Shown: positions 10,285-18,570 of the stretch, one piece after another
How positions within the stretch are numbered: position 1 is the stretch's first letter
Layout of the letters: every line of letters starts with the position of its first letter
Source: Noviherbaspirillum autotrophicum
GTDB taxonomy: Bacteria > Pseudomonadota > Gammaproteobacteria > Burkholderiales > Burkholderiaceae_D
NCBI RefSeq assembly: GCF_000818395.1
Contig: NZ_JWJG01000028.1
Location: forward strand, 3,162,205 to 3,226,204
DNA length: 64,000 bases
Reading direction: 5' to 3'
Made by a program: the position numbers and the translations under genes
The notes under the pieces: model-generated
What the model was told of the DNA's origin: nothing
Databases searched by the model: none
The model's input: the letters and a program-made list of their open reading frames with translations, nothing else

Positions 10285-11109
10285 ATGAGCAATCGGCCTC
10301 CCTTTCTGCAATCGCTGGACCTGGACCAACCCGGCACACGCACCGGCACTGTCTACCTGGTCGGCGCCGGCCCGGGCGATCCCGAACTTCTGACGCTGCG
10401 CGCGGCGCGCCTGCTGGGCATGGCCGACGTGGTGGTGTATGACAATTTGGTGGGCAAGGGGATACTCGACATGGCCCGTCCCGACGCCGAGCGCGTCTAC
10501 GTCGGCAAGCAGAAAGACAACCACACGCTGCCGCAGCAAGAAATCAATGCCTTGCTGGCGCGTCTGGCGAAACAGGGGAAGCAGGTGGTCCGGCTCAAGG
10601 GCGGCGATCCCTTCATCTTCGGGCGCGGCGGCGAAGAGCTGGAAGTGCTGGCCGAAGAAGGCATCCGTTACGAAGTCGTGCCCGGCATTACGGCGGCCAG
10701 CGGCGTATCGTGCTATACCGGCATTCCGCTCACGCACCGCGACTACGCGCAATCCTGCCTGTTCACCACCGGCCACCTGAAGGATGGCAGCCTGAACCTG
10801 GACTGGGAAATCCTCGCGCATCCGCGCCAGACCGTGGTGATCTACATGGGGCTCGGCGCACTGCCGGAAATCAGCAGCAAACTGGTTGAGCAAGGCCGCG
10901 CCGCAAGCACGCCGGTGGCGGTCGTCGAACAGGGAACGACACGCCGCCAGCGCGTAGCCACGGGCACGCTGGCGACGATTGCGGAACGTGTCGCCGAGCA
11001 GAAGTTCAAGTCTCCCTGCCTGATCATCGTGGGCGAAGTGACTCAGCTGCACGACAAGCTGCAGTGGTTCGCGGGGTCAGTGCCGCAACTGGCGACAGCG
11101 GTCGCCTGA
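10285..11109 (+). CDS. nirE: uroporphyrinogen-III C-methyltransferase NirE
   Basis: This enzyme makes precorrin-2 from uroporphyrinogen III with two SAM, feeding siroheme and thus heme d1. The 274 residues are a stand-alone SUMT without the CysG dehydrogenase/ferrochelatase half. The SUMT motifs [14 protein letters not shown] (residues 27-40) and [14 protein letters not shown] (about 110-123) are intact. The ATG at 10285 has AGGTG six bases upstream. An in-frame ATG at 10147 lies before the predicted transcription start and is rejected. It is divergent from nirS. The name nirE rather than cobA rests on this context and its own FNR-type promoter. Confidence 0.9.
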   Translation: MSNRPPFLQSLDLDQPGTRTGTVYLVGAGPGDPELLTLRAARLLGMADVVVYDNLVGKGILDMARPDAERVYVGKQKDNHTLPQQEINALLARLAKQGKQVVRLKGGDPFIFGRGGEELEVLAEEGIRYEVVPGITAASGVSCYTGIPLTHRDYAQSCLFTTGHLKDGSLNLDWEILAHPRQTVVIYMGLGALPEISSKLVEQGRAASTPVAVVEQGTTRRQRVATGTLATIAERVAEQKFKSPCLIIVGEVTQLHDKLQWFAGSVPQLATAVA

Positions 11110-11116
11110 AAAACGA

Positions 11117-11137
11117 CAGGCCCGCAGCCAGGGCCTG
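11117..11137. terminator. hairpin between convergent nirE and the TsdA-like gene
   Basis: CAGGCCC pairs with GGGCCTG around a seven-base loop, just after the nirE stop. The following sequence is only weakly T-rich (CGTTT), so this is a modest, possibly bidirectional terminator. Confidence 0.5.
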
Positions 11138-11181
11138 CGTTTACCATCGGAGACGAGCGCGCCCCTGGCGGGCTCTTCACA

Positions 11182-12141
11182 TCACTTGGGCGGATAAATG
11201 CCCTTGTCCCGCGCCTGCTGGATCGGCTGCCACGGACCGTATTTATGCTGCTCCGCCGAGAAACCCGGCGTGTATGGCGGAAAAGCGGCGTCGAGCGGCT
11301 TGTTTTTACGCGCCGGGAAATCGGCTTCCAGGTTCGCCTTGGCCGGCCTGGGTTGGCTATTGATGTAAGCAGCGACGTCGAACGCCTGCTCATCGGTCAA
11401 CACCGTGTTGGCATGTGTGGTCCCGCTCGGCATATTGCCCTTGATGAAGCCAGCCGCCAGCATGCCGCGCGCCATGCCTGCACCATTGTTATAGCTGTCC
11501 GCTCCCCACAACGGCGGGAACTGGTAACCCTCGCCATCACCTACCGCGCCACGCCGTAAACCCTGTCCGTTCTCGCCATGGCAGGCGACGCAGTAACCCA
11601 TGTAAACCTGCTTGCCCAAGGCCGGATCGGCGGCACGTTCCAGCACTTTTATACGCAACACCCCGCCGCCGTCGAGCTTGTCTCCGACGGCGCGGCCGGT
11701 AGACAGGAAATGCAGATAGGTGACCATCGCCTTCATGTCGTCGCCCTCGAGAGGCAGCTTGCGCCCATTCATGCTGCGTTCCATGCAGCCGTTGATGCGC
11801 TCCTCGATGGTCGACACCGCGTCCTCACGCCCGCGGTACTGCGGAAAACCGACGTAGGTGCCGACCCAGGGATTGCCGAACTTGCGCATGCCGGAGTCGA
11901 CGTGGCAAGACACGCATGCAAGGTTGTTGCCGGCGTAGCGCCTGGCTGGATCTTTCGCCTCCGGCCCGAGGTACTTGTAGGTTTGATCCATGAGCAGCTT
12001 GCCCTGCCTGACCATCTGGCCATACTTGTCATTCGGTAGCTTGTCGATGTCGGGCGTCTTCCAGTCGGCTTGCGCCAGCGCGCCCTCCGTTATCGCCATG
12101 CCGACGACGAGTCCGAGAAGCGTTCTTCGTATTGTTTTCAT
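11182..12141 (-). CDS. TsdA-like diheme cytochrome c (thiosulfate dehydrogenase/tetrathionate reductase family)
   Basis: This periplasmic diheme cytochrome c of 319 residues has a signal peptide ending about residue 24 (ALAQA). Heme 1 is CVSCH at 76-80 and heme 2 is CVACH at 184-188. C119 in ERINGCMERSMNG is in the position of the unusual His/Cys heme ligand of TsdA. Downstream motifs FPPLWGADSYN-GAGM and NMPSGT also match the TsdA family, which interconverts thiosulfate and tetrathionate. The ATG at 12141 follows AGAAAGG. Convergent with nirE and preceded by an FNR-type promoter, it is probably expressed anaerobically. Its true substrate here is inference, and no TsdB-like partner is adjacent. 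Confidence 0.78.
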   Translation of the reverse strand: MKTIRRTLLGLVVGMAITEGALAQADWKTPDIDKLPNDKYGQMVRQGKLLMDQTYKYLGPEAKDPARRYAGNNLACVSCHVDSGMRKFGNPWVGTYVGFPQYRGREDAVSTIEERINGCMERSMNGRKLPLEGDDMKAMVTYLHFLSTGRAVGDKLDGGGVLRIKVLERAADPALGKQVYMGYCVACHGENGQGLRRGAVGDGEGYQFPPLWGADSYNNGAGMARGMLAAGFIKGNMPSGTTHANTVLTDEQAFDVAAYINSQPRPAKANLEADFPARKNKPLDAAFPPYTPGFSAEQHKYGPWQPIQQARDKGIYPPK

Positions 12142-12326
12142 CGCCTTTCTCCCATAAAAAACATGACCACGGGACCGCATGGTGCCGTGCGCTGCGGTTC
12201 TGTGCTCAAAACCGTCCTAGGTCAGCAGTACGCCATACACCGTCGATGTTGAGAATCACGCGGATGTCGGCGTCGAAAATTTCCGTGATCGCCCCTTAAA
12301 ACTTTCCAATGAGCAATTCAATAACC

Positions 12327-12368
12327 ACTATATGTATGCGGTTATTCAGTACCAATGACATAGGTCAA
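12327..12368 (-). promoter_or_regulatory. FNR/DNR-like promoter upstream of the TsdA-like gene
   Basis: The minus strand reads TTGAC-CTAT-GTCAT at 12355-12368, 7 of 10 matches to the FNR/DNR consensus. TATAGT follows at 12327-12332 after a 22-bp gap, the same geometry as the norCB and nirE promoters. The leader would be about 180 nt. No comparable -10 exists in the plus direction. Nothing else was recognised in the gap 12142-12570. Confidence 0.45.
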
Positions 12369-12570
12369 AAATTCCAGAGGCTTTGTTTTTCCATCAATTA
12401 TTTCAGAAACAGAAATGATGTCTTTCTAAATACCCTATTTTTTGCATCACTTGCACCAAATACACTGTGCTTCATCGATGAGGGCACCTCGTACTCACCG
12501 ACGCAGGGTCGAAGCGGCAGATGCAGCTGCATGATCCCGAGTCAGCCACTTAATTTTTTGGAGAATGAAA

Positions 12571-12849
12571 ATGAATGCGAAACAATTGATTGCTGCTGTT
12601 GCCGTGTTTGCCGCTACCGGGTCCACCTTTGCCGCCGATACTACAGAGTACGTCGACTTCAACGGTGTTCAGTCGACCAAAACCCGCGCCGAAGTCCGCT
12701 CTGCAATCCAGCAAGGCCCGGCCGCGCAAAGCAAGGAGTATGTGGAATTCATCAATGTCGCTTCGACCCGGTCGCGCGACGAAGTGCGCAAGGAAGCAGT
12801 CCAAGCTGCGCGCAGTTCGCGTGCAGACAACACCTACTTCGGCAGCTGA
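12571..12849 (+). CDS. small secreted DUF4148-like protein with an internal repeat
   Basis: The protein is 92 residues with a signal peptide (about 1-22, ending STFAA), so it is periplasmic or exported. It resembles DUF4148 proteins, small secreted proteins common in Burkholderiales whose role is unknown. The mature part is two imperfect 24-residue copies: EYVDFNGVQSTKTRAEV and EYVEFINVASTRSRDEV mark their starts. The ATG at 12571 is preferred over the one at 12565 because GGAG then sits seven bases upstream. A strong intrinsic terminator follows 20 bp after the stop, so it is monocistronic. Confidence 0.8.
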   Translation: MNAKQLIAAVAVFAATGSTFAADTTEYVDFNGVQSTKTRAEVRSAIQQGPAAQSKEYVEFINVASTRSRDEVRKEAVQAARSSRADNTYFGS

Positions 12850-12869
12850 TTGAGCCGTGCCACCTAAAG

Positions 12870-12896
12870 CGCCGCTACGATAGCGGCGTTTTTTTT
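12870..12896 (+). terminator. intrinsic terminator of the DUF4148-like gene
   Basis: CGCCGCTA (12870-12877) pairs with TAGCGGCG (12881-12888) around a three-base loop, followed by eight T. A textbook rho-independent terminator. Confidence 0.92.
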
Positions 12897-13349
12897 AAGT
12901 CCGGCATGAGAACAGGCATCACGAGGCAGTGGCTGCTCCGTTCTGCGCAACGATGAAACAGTATGCAGACACACGGAGCGAAAGCACTTGCGCATGACGT
13001 TGGCCACGGCAATGACGACTTACCGCTGCATGGGCAGAGTTGGGAAGGCCACGCGCTATCGAGGCGAGAAACTGTTTTGGGACGAGAGCCTGTTGGTCGT
13101 GGGATGAAGCCAGGCAGACGGGATGACGGTTCCGGTTGCACCAGATTGAAACTACTTGGCGGCCGCCAGAATTCTTGGTCCACCGGAAGCCATCCTTCGC
13201 GATTTGCGATTGTCCATCCCACGGCCAACAAGCTCTGGAGTTGGAAGTGTACTGAGCCCGCCGGGTGGCGCGTTGAGTTCAGTCAAGCGGCAGCTAGCGG
13301 CAAACGCCGCAATCGATTGCGCGCAATGGACGTTACCAAGGAAGAAGTG
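12897..13349. other. 453-bp stretch with no recognisable gene
   Basis: Open frames here (for example plus-strand 12963-13352 and minus-strand 12875-13231) have no ribosome-binding site and no recognisable protein character. The left end holds the DUF4148-gene terminator and the right end abuts the 3' end of rnpB. Confidence 0.5.
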
Positions 13350-13687
13350 TGAAGCAAGCCGATAGGCCGGATTCTGTTACGGCAGGTTGCCCTGCTATGA
13401 CAGCCATTCCTCTAGGCCGTGGATTACTCCACGGCTCAAGCTTCCTACCCGCACGCTCCGCGAGCAGCCTCAATGCGTGCCTATTTGGAATTGCTCCGGG
13501 TGGAGGTTACCGCGTTTCACCGTAACTTAATACGCTCGTCTCTGTGGCCCTATTCCTCACCTTATACCGCCCCGGCTTGCGCCGGGTAGGCTTTCAGCGT
13601 ACGGCCGTTAGCCGTCACCCTGCTCTATGGAGTCCGGACCTTCCTCCCGCTATCTTGCGATAGCCAGCGGCTGTCTGGCCTGCTTCA
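13350..13687 (-). ncRNA. rnpB: RNase P RNA, bacterial type A
   Basis: This is the catalytic RNA of RNase P, which matures tRNA 5' ends. On the minus strand the 5' end begins GAAGCAGGCCAGACAG and continues into GAGGAAGGTCCGGACTCC, the conserved core region CR I. The block ATAGAGCAGGGTGACGG follows. The 3' part ends CAGAATCCGGCCTATCGGC and pairs with the 5' end through GAAGCA/TGCTTC complementarity. A length near 338 nt suits the type A RNA. A TACAAT -10 sits at 13694-13699, and a TTGCCA -35 at 13720-13725 gives a long 20-bp spacer. The exact ends are estimated to within a few bases. Confidence 0.96.
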
Positions 13688-13996
13688 CACCGCATTGTAC
13701 CGTAGCGACACGTGGACCGTGGCAACCTTTTCCGCGCTCGAAGCACTGTGGATACGGTTCCCGTTAAAGATGGGACGATGAACATGCGGAATTGCCTACG
13801 ACGTATCGTTGCCGCAGGAGAGTCGGCGACATGCCGGCATTACGACATCAAGCGCAAATCAAGTTGCCTCAACATCATTTCCAACTAACAAATTTTGAAC
13901 TTTGCCGCCGCCGGTCGAATTTTTTCGCGCAAATATTGTCAAGGAATACGTCATCGCGCGATCATCTGATTCAGACCGAGGATTCTCTTCAGGCAT
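13688..13996. other. gap holding the rnpB promoter, otherwise nothing recognised
   Basis: The first 40 bp contain the likely rnpB promoter (TACAAT on the minus strand at 13694-13699). The remaining 270 bp before the helix-turn-helix gene have open frames that only shadow it. No clear promoter for that gene is visible. Confidence 0.4.
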
Positions 13997-14500
13997 ATGG
14001 CACTGGTTTCCATCACCGAGGCTGCGAAACTTGTTCGCAGAAACCGCTCGACCCTTTATCGCGACATCGAGAAAGGGCGCCTGAGCAAGACTGTCACGCC
14101 GGAGGGCGAAACGCAGATCGAAACTTCCGAGCTGCTGCGCACCTACGGACGGCTTCATCCCAGCGAAGACGATGATCCGGATGATCGTACCCGGGAAAGA
14201 ACGCGTATCGCCATACTGGAAGAGAGAACCCGTTCGCTGGAACGCGCGCTCGCGCTGGAAGCGGAATTGCGAAAGGTAAAAGACCAGGTCACCAATGAAT
14301 TGCGCGCGCGGCTCGCCGACAAGGACAATGTGATCAAGGCGCTGGAGAGCAAGGTGCTCTTTCTGGAATACGACAAGCAAGTCGAGTCATTGTCGCCGGA
14401 TCAGCTCCCGGAACAGGTCGCGAAACCGGATAAACCGAAAACCGCGGAACATGTGATGCCCAAGAAGGGATGGTGGGCACGATTTCTCACGAAGCGGTAA
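13997..14500 (+). CDS. orphan helix-turn-helix / coiled-coil protein
   Basis: I cannot name this 167-residue protein. Residues 1-50 form an excisionase/MerR-like helix-turn-helix (SITEAAKLVRRNRSTLYRDI) with a wing ending ETSELLRTYG. Residues about 65-130 are a highly charged heptad-rich coiled coil (repeated RARLADKD-type segments). A Lys/Pro-rich linker leads to a C-terminal KKGWWARF tail. This layout resembles DNA-binding proteins of plasmids and phages (replication- or partition-associated). Here it stands alone with no replication genes. The start is the ATG before MALVSITEAA, with only a weak AGG site. A transcription regulator or a relic of an integrated element are both possible. Confidence 0.7.
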   Translation: MALVSITEAAKLVRRNRSTLYRDIEKGRLSKTVTPEGETQIETSELLRTYGRLHPSEDDDPDDRTRERTRIAILEERTRSLERALALEAELRKVKDQVTNELRARLADKDNVIKALESKVLFLEYDKQVESLSPDQLPEQVAKPDKPKTAEHVMPKKGWWARFLTKR

Positions 14501-14613
14501 ACCCCGCCTCACACAAGGCCGCCGCCGGGTTAAGGCCGCGGCTCCGCCATTGAAGGCGCCAGGCGCCGGCATCGCCACGCGCCTGGCGCACAGCTGCACC
14601 TGTCACACAGTGT

Positions 14614-16032
14614 TCACGGCGCTGGTGACGCGAATTGTTGCAGCAGTTGCTGCGCCTGCGCCAGGTGCCCGCTCAACACCGGCAATACCCCTTGGGCAAA
14701 ACTCTGGATATCCGCGTTGCTGGCATTCTGCGCTTGCGCTGTTGCCAGCGCCACCGCCGTCCGGTGGTTCTGCACATTGAGATCCATGTATGCGCGGTCG
14801 AAATCTATCCCGGATTTTCCCAGCAAGTCGATCAAGGCACGCAACTGCTCCGGCGGCAGCTCCAATGGCAAAACGAGACTACGCGTCTGAGCCAGCTGGA
14901 TGATCTGCTTGTTGGCGGCAGTGTGGTCATCGATCACCTGTTGCGCAAACGCTTTCACTTGTTCGTTCGCGCTCTGCTGCAACGCGAGACGAGCGAGTTG
15001 TATTTCCATCCTTCCGCTCTGGAATGCGCTATACAAAAAACTTGGCTCGATGCCACGGTCGATAGCGAGCGCCGCCACCAAGTGCAATGCCAGCACCGGC
15101 AAGGCCTTCTGCGCCAGGTTCTTCACGTCGGGGTCGCGCCCCTGGTCCGACTGCTGCCGTGCCTGCCGCACATCCATCACATGCGCAACGACATTCTTGT
15201 CCATGTAGGCCTTGTCGAAATCCGCGCCTGACAGCTGCGCGAATGCGTCGGCGACAACCTGCTGCTCGGATGATAGCGCCGTCGGCAGCGTTACACCCTT
15301 TTGCTGTGCTAGTGCCGCAAGCTGGTTGTTTGCCTGTGTGTGGTCGTCGATCATGCGCTGTGCAAAGCGCTTGACGGCGTCGCTCGTTGTGCGCTCCAGT
15401 GCCAGTTGGGACAGTTGGATCTCGGCCAGCCCGTCGCGGTAGGCACTGACCAGGAAAGCCGACGGGTCAAGCAGGTTGTTGATTTCTTCTGCCAGCGCGA
15501 GGTGGATTTTCAGTATCGGCAGGCTGGCGTCCGCGAGCGCCTGCACATCAGCATCATTTCCTTGCAGTGCCTGCAGCCTGGCAGCGGCCACATCCTTGTC
15601 ATGCGCAGCGACATTTGCGGCCATGTAAGCGCGGTCGAATTCATCGCCCGACAAGGCAGCCAGCCGGTCGGCCAGAGCTTTCTGTTCAGGCGAGAGATCA
15701 GTCGGCAAGGCAATGTTCTTGCTTTGCGCGAGTTGTGTCATTTCGTTGTTCATCCGCGTGTGGTCGTCGATCATGCGCTGCGCGAAATTCCTCACCTCGT
15801 TATTCCCGGCTTTTTGCAGTGCAAGCTGTGACAACTGGATTTCCGCCAAACCATCCTGATACGCATCCATCAAGAACTGAGTGCTATTGAGGGCGGTGTC
15901 CGCGACAACTGAGTTAGCCAGCATCGCGGCGGGTGCCGCCGACGCGCCAGCCACGCTTCCGGTTCCACTTCCCCCACCGCAACCGGCGAGTGCGAGCATC
16001 ACAAGAACTAAAGAAAGCTTTTTCTTTTTCAT
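14614..16032 (-). CDS. lipoprotein with three tandem DUF4142 domains
   Basis: This 472-residue protein has a lipoprotein signal peptide (lipobox LALAGC, C18) and a Gly/Ser/Ala-rich spacer. Three consecutive DUF4142 units of about 140 residues follow (about 45-188, 189-330, 331-472). Each repeats the AEIQLSQLAL (third copy MEIQLARLAL), DDHT and FDRAYMDxNV landmarks. DUF4142 is a ferritin-like four-helix domain of unknown function, usually found once per protein. The ATG at 16032 has GGAG seven bases upstream. The open frame before it carries no signal sequence. It is monocistronic, between the orphan HTH gene and the beta-oxidation cluster. Envelope or stress function is a guess. Confidence 0.85.
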   Translation of the reverse strand: MKKKKLSLVLVMLALAGCGGGSGTGSVAGASAAPAAMLANSVVADTALNSTQFLMDAYQDGLAEIQLSQLALQKAGNNEVRNFAQRMIDDHTRMNNEMTQLAQSKNIALPTDLSPEQKALADRLAALSGDEFDRAYMAANVAAHDKDVAAARLQALQGNDADVQALADASLPILKIHLALAEEINNLLDPSAFLVSAYRDGLAEIQLSQLALERTTSDAVKRFAQRMIDDHTQANNQLAALAQQKGVTLPTALSSEQQVVADAFAQLSGADFDKAYMDKNVVAHVMDVRQARQQSDQGRDPDVKNLAQKALPVLALHLVAALAIDRGIEPSFLYSAFQSGRMEIQLARLALQQSANEQVKAFAQQVIDDHTAANKQIIQLAQTRSLVLPLELPPEQLRALIDLLGKSGIDFDRAYMDLNVQNHRTAVALATAQAQNASNADIQSFAQGVLPVLSGHLAQAQQLLQQFASPAP

Positions 16033-16331
16033 TGCAGGACTCCAATACAGGAAATACCGCACCAAGGTCTGATGTTTCAGCGGATAAGGAAGATGAAACG
16101 AGGCACGATAAACATGCACCGAACTTGAACGACGTGTCCGGAGGTGAATTGAAAACAAGCCGGAAGCCGTGGCTTGAGCGTGGCGTCCGACCGAGGAGAA
16201 TTCAATGTAGGCGCCAGATGCGGGAAACACCAGAATTAGATCGACGGTCGCATGCGAAAGAGCATTGCACTCTTTCCGTCACTCATATGAGGGACGCCAC
16301 AGGGTAGGCCCGTCGCATTGAATTTCGGCCA
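16033..16331. other. upstream region of the triple-DUF4142 gene
   Basis: About 300 bp between the DUF4142 gene start and the terminator of the enoyl-CoA hydratase gene. No convincing gene, promoter pair or repeat was recognised. Confidence 0.4.
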
Positions 16332-16332
16332 T

Positions 16333-16366
16333 AAAAAAAACCCCGCTGAACAAATCAGCGGGGTTT
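16333..16366 (-). terminator. intrinsic terminator ending the enoyl-CoA hydratase gene
   Basis: A perfect 12-bp stem AAACCCCGCTGA/TCAGCGGGGTTT (16338-16349 and 16355-16366) is followed on the minus strand by a run of T. It lies about 100 bp after the hydratase stop and closes the beta-oxidation cluster. Confidence 0.92.
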
Positions 16367-16463
16367 CATGCGCGAGGTCGTTGATGGGAACAGCATTTGT
16401 TGCTGCGATAAAAACCGAATGGCGACCTTCAGCGCATGGTGCGCTTGATGCGGCAACCGGCAG

Positions 16464-17231
16464 TTATGCAAACTTGGTGAAGTCAGGGCGCCGTTTCTCG
16501 AAGAATGCGGTAAATGCTTCTTTTGCTTCCTTCGCAATCAGCATTTCGCCGAAATGCTTGTTTTCGTCCATCATGCGTGCGTCAACAACAGCAGCTTGCG
16601 CGCCTTTCATCAAGCGCTTGGTCACACGCAGCGACGACGCCGGCAAGGCAACCAGTTTAGCCGCCTGCCCATGCGCAAATGGCACCAGGTCGTCGATTGG
16701 CAACACGCGGCTGACCAGTCCCATCTCATACGCTTCCTGCGCCGAAAAAGCTTCACCGAGCATCAATTTTTCCGCCGCCCGCTGATAGCCGACCATTTGC
16801 GGGAACAGCATGCTGGAAGCGAACTCCGGACACAAGCCAAGCTGCGTGAACGGCATCGCGAATTTCGCGTTTTCCGCCGCATACACCAGGTCACAATGCA
16901 TCAGTAGCGTCGTACCGATCCCCACCGCATTGCCGGCCACGGCGGCAACCACCGGCTTGCTCGCTGAACTCAGCGCGCGCATGAATTGCGCTACCGGCCG
17001 ATCGCCGACCTCGGCTGATTCATTCTTCAAAAAGTCGTCAAGATCGTTCCCGGCAGTGAATACTTCCGGCTTGCCGATAATAAGAATGGCGCGTACGGCG
17101 GCGTCGCCTTCCGCATTCCTGATCGCATCGGCCATCATCTGATACATCGCGGCGGTAATCGCGTTTTTCTTCTCCGGCCGATTGAACTCAATCGTCAGGA
17201 TGCCATTCGCCTTGCTGGTCAAAATATCCAT
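16464..17231 (-). CDS. enoyl-CoA hydratase/isomerase family protein
   Basis: This crotonase-fold protein of 255 residues probably hydrates or isomerises enoyl-CoA in beta-oxidation. The oxyanion-hole segments are KVFTAGNDLDDF-like (PEVFTAGNDL) and VAGNAVGIGTTLLMHCDLVYA. FTQLGLCPEFASS occupies the second catalytic segment. A Glu at the usual second acid position is present in CPEFASS, while the first is replaced by the GIGTT stretch, so an isomerase-like activity is possible. AGGAGA precedes the ATG. It is last in the cluster, separated from the thiolase gene by a hairpin at 17246-17278. Confidence 0.88.
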   Translation of the reverse strand: MDILTSKANGILTIEFNRPEKKNAITAAMYQMMADAIRNAEGDAAVRAILIIGKPEVFTAGNDLDDFLKNESAEVGDRPVAQFMRALSSASKPVVAAVAGNAVGIGTTLLMHCDLVYAAENAKFAMPFTQLGLCPEFASSMLFPQMVGYQRAAEKLMLGEAFSAQEAYEMGLVSRVLPIDDLVPFAHGQAAKLVALPASSLRVTKRLMKGAQAAVVDARMMDENKHFGEMLIAKEAKEAFTAFFEKRRPDFTKFA

Positions 17232-17245
17232 GAACTCTCCTATGA

Positions 17246-17278
17246 AAAAGCCGCACGGCTTGCGGCCGTACGGCTTTT
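17246..17278 (-). terminator. hairpin with T-run between thiolase and hydratase genes
   Basis: AAAAGCCGCACGGC (17246-17259) pairs with GCCGTACGGCTTTT (17265-17278) with one mismatch, followed on the minus strand by T residues. It resembles an intrinsic terminator but stands only about ten bases before the ribosome-binding site of the next gene, so it may attenuate rather than end transcription. Confidence 0.7.
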
Positions 17279-17341
17279 AACTGATGCCCCGAATTGGTCC
17301 GGCATATCCCACTTCTAAGTTATGCCATGGCGCAACATATC

Positions 17342-18538
17342 TTACACGCGTTCGAAAATACCCGCAGCGCCCATGCCGGTGCCGACGCACATGGTGACCA
17401 TGCCGTACTTCAGGTTCTTGCGGCGCAGTGCGTGAATCACAGTCGCGGAGCGGATCGCGCCGGTCGCGCCCAGCGGGTGGCCCAACGCAATCGCGCCGCC
17501 CATCGGGTTGACCTTGGACGGATCAAGGCCGAGGTCCTGCACCACTGCCAGCGATTGCGCAGCGAATGCTTCGTTCAGCTCGAACCAGTCGATCTGGTCT
17601 TGCGTGATGCCAGCGGCGCGGCATGCAGCAGGAATTGCTTCCTTCGGACCGATACCCATGATTTCCGGCGGCACGCCGCGCACGGCGAACGACGAGAACT
17701 TGGCCAGCGGGGTCAGGTTGAACTGCTTCAGGATTCTTTCGGAAACCAGGATCAGCGCGCCTGCGCCGTCGGAAGTCTGCGAGCTGTTACCGGCAGTGAC
17801 CGAACCCTTGGCAGCGAACACCGGCTTCAGGCGAGCCAGGCCTTCCATGCTGGTATCCGGGCGGGCGCCTTCGTCCATGTTGACGGTGCGGGTCTTGATG
17901 TCGATCTGGCCGGTTGCCAGGTTCGGGATGCGCTCGATGATTTCAACTGAAGTCATTTCGTCGTTGAACTCGCCGGCTTGTTGTGCGGCGATGGCGCGAC
18001 GGTGCGATTCCACCGCAAACTGGTCCTGCGCTTCGCGCGAGACCTTCCACTGCTGAGCGACCTTCTCAGCGGTCAGGCCCATGCCGTAGGCCATGCCGAT
18101 GTTTTCATCCTTGAAGGTGTTCATGTTGATCGACGGATGGTGGCCCATCATCGGCACCATCGACATCGACTCCGCGCCGGCGGCGATCATCACGTCGGCC
18201 TGGCCGACCTTGATACGGTCGGCAGCCATCGCGACGGCGGTGATGCCGGATGCGCAGTAACGGTTGATGGTGACGCCGCCGATGGTGTTCGGCAGGCCGG
18301 CCAGCAGGATGGCGTTACGTGCCATGTTCAGGCCCTGCTCCGCTTCCGGGAACGAGCAGCCGACGATCGCGTCTTCGATCAGTTTCGGATCCAGGCCCGG
18401 CACTTGCGCAATCGCGGACTGGATCGCACGCACCAGCAGGTCGTCCGGACGCACGTTCTTGAACATGCCGCGCGGCGCCTTGCCGATCGGGGTGCGGGTA
18501 GCGGCGACAACGTAAGCTTCTTGAAGTTGTTTAGTCAT
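17342..18538 (-). CDS. acetyl-CoA acyltransferase (thiolase)
   Basis: This is the last step of the beta-oxidation cycle: thiolytic cleavage of 3-ketoacyl-CoA. The 398 residues are the usual thiolase length. The nucleophilic Cys95 lies in NRYCASG. The His of GGAIALGHPLGATGA (about residue 351) and the second Cys of CVGTGMGAAG (about residue 386) complete the active site. GGAG lies eight bases before the ATG. It follows the bifunctional dehydrogenase/hydratase gene by 32 bp, so they probably form the two subunits of a FadBA-like complex. Substrate chain length cannot be read from sequence. Confidence 0.94.
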   Translation of the reverse strand: MTKQLQEAYVVAATRTPIGKAPRGMFKNVRPDDLLVRAIQSAIAQVPGLDPKLIEDAIVGCSFPEAEQGLNMARNAILLAGLPNTIGGVTINRYCASGITAVAMAADRIKVGQADVMIAAGAESMSMVPMMGHHPSINMNTFKDENIGMAYGMGLTAEKVAQQWKVSREAQDQFAVESHRRAIAAQQAGEFNDEMTSVEIIERIPNLATGQIDIKTRTVNMDEGARPDTSMEGLARLKPVFAAKGSVTAGNSSQTSDGAGALILVSERILKQFNLTPLAKFSSFAVRGVPPEIMGIGPKEAIPAACRAAGITQDQIDWFELNEAFAAQSLAVVQDLGLDPSKVNPMGGAIALGHPLGATGAIRSATVIHALRRKNLKYGMVTMCVGTGMGAAGIFERV

Positions 18539-18570
18539 TTTGTATGCTCCAAATCCGTGTAAATGCGCGA

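Noticed and set aside
12963..13352. 129-codon plus-strand frame before rnpB
   Set aside because: No ribosome-binding site, no protein-like pattern, and it runs to the 3' end of rnpB.
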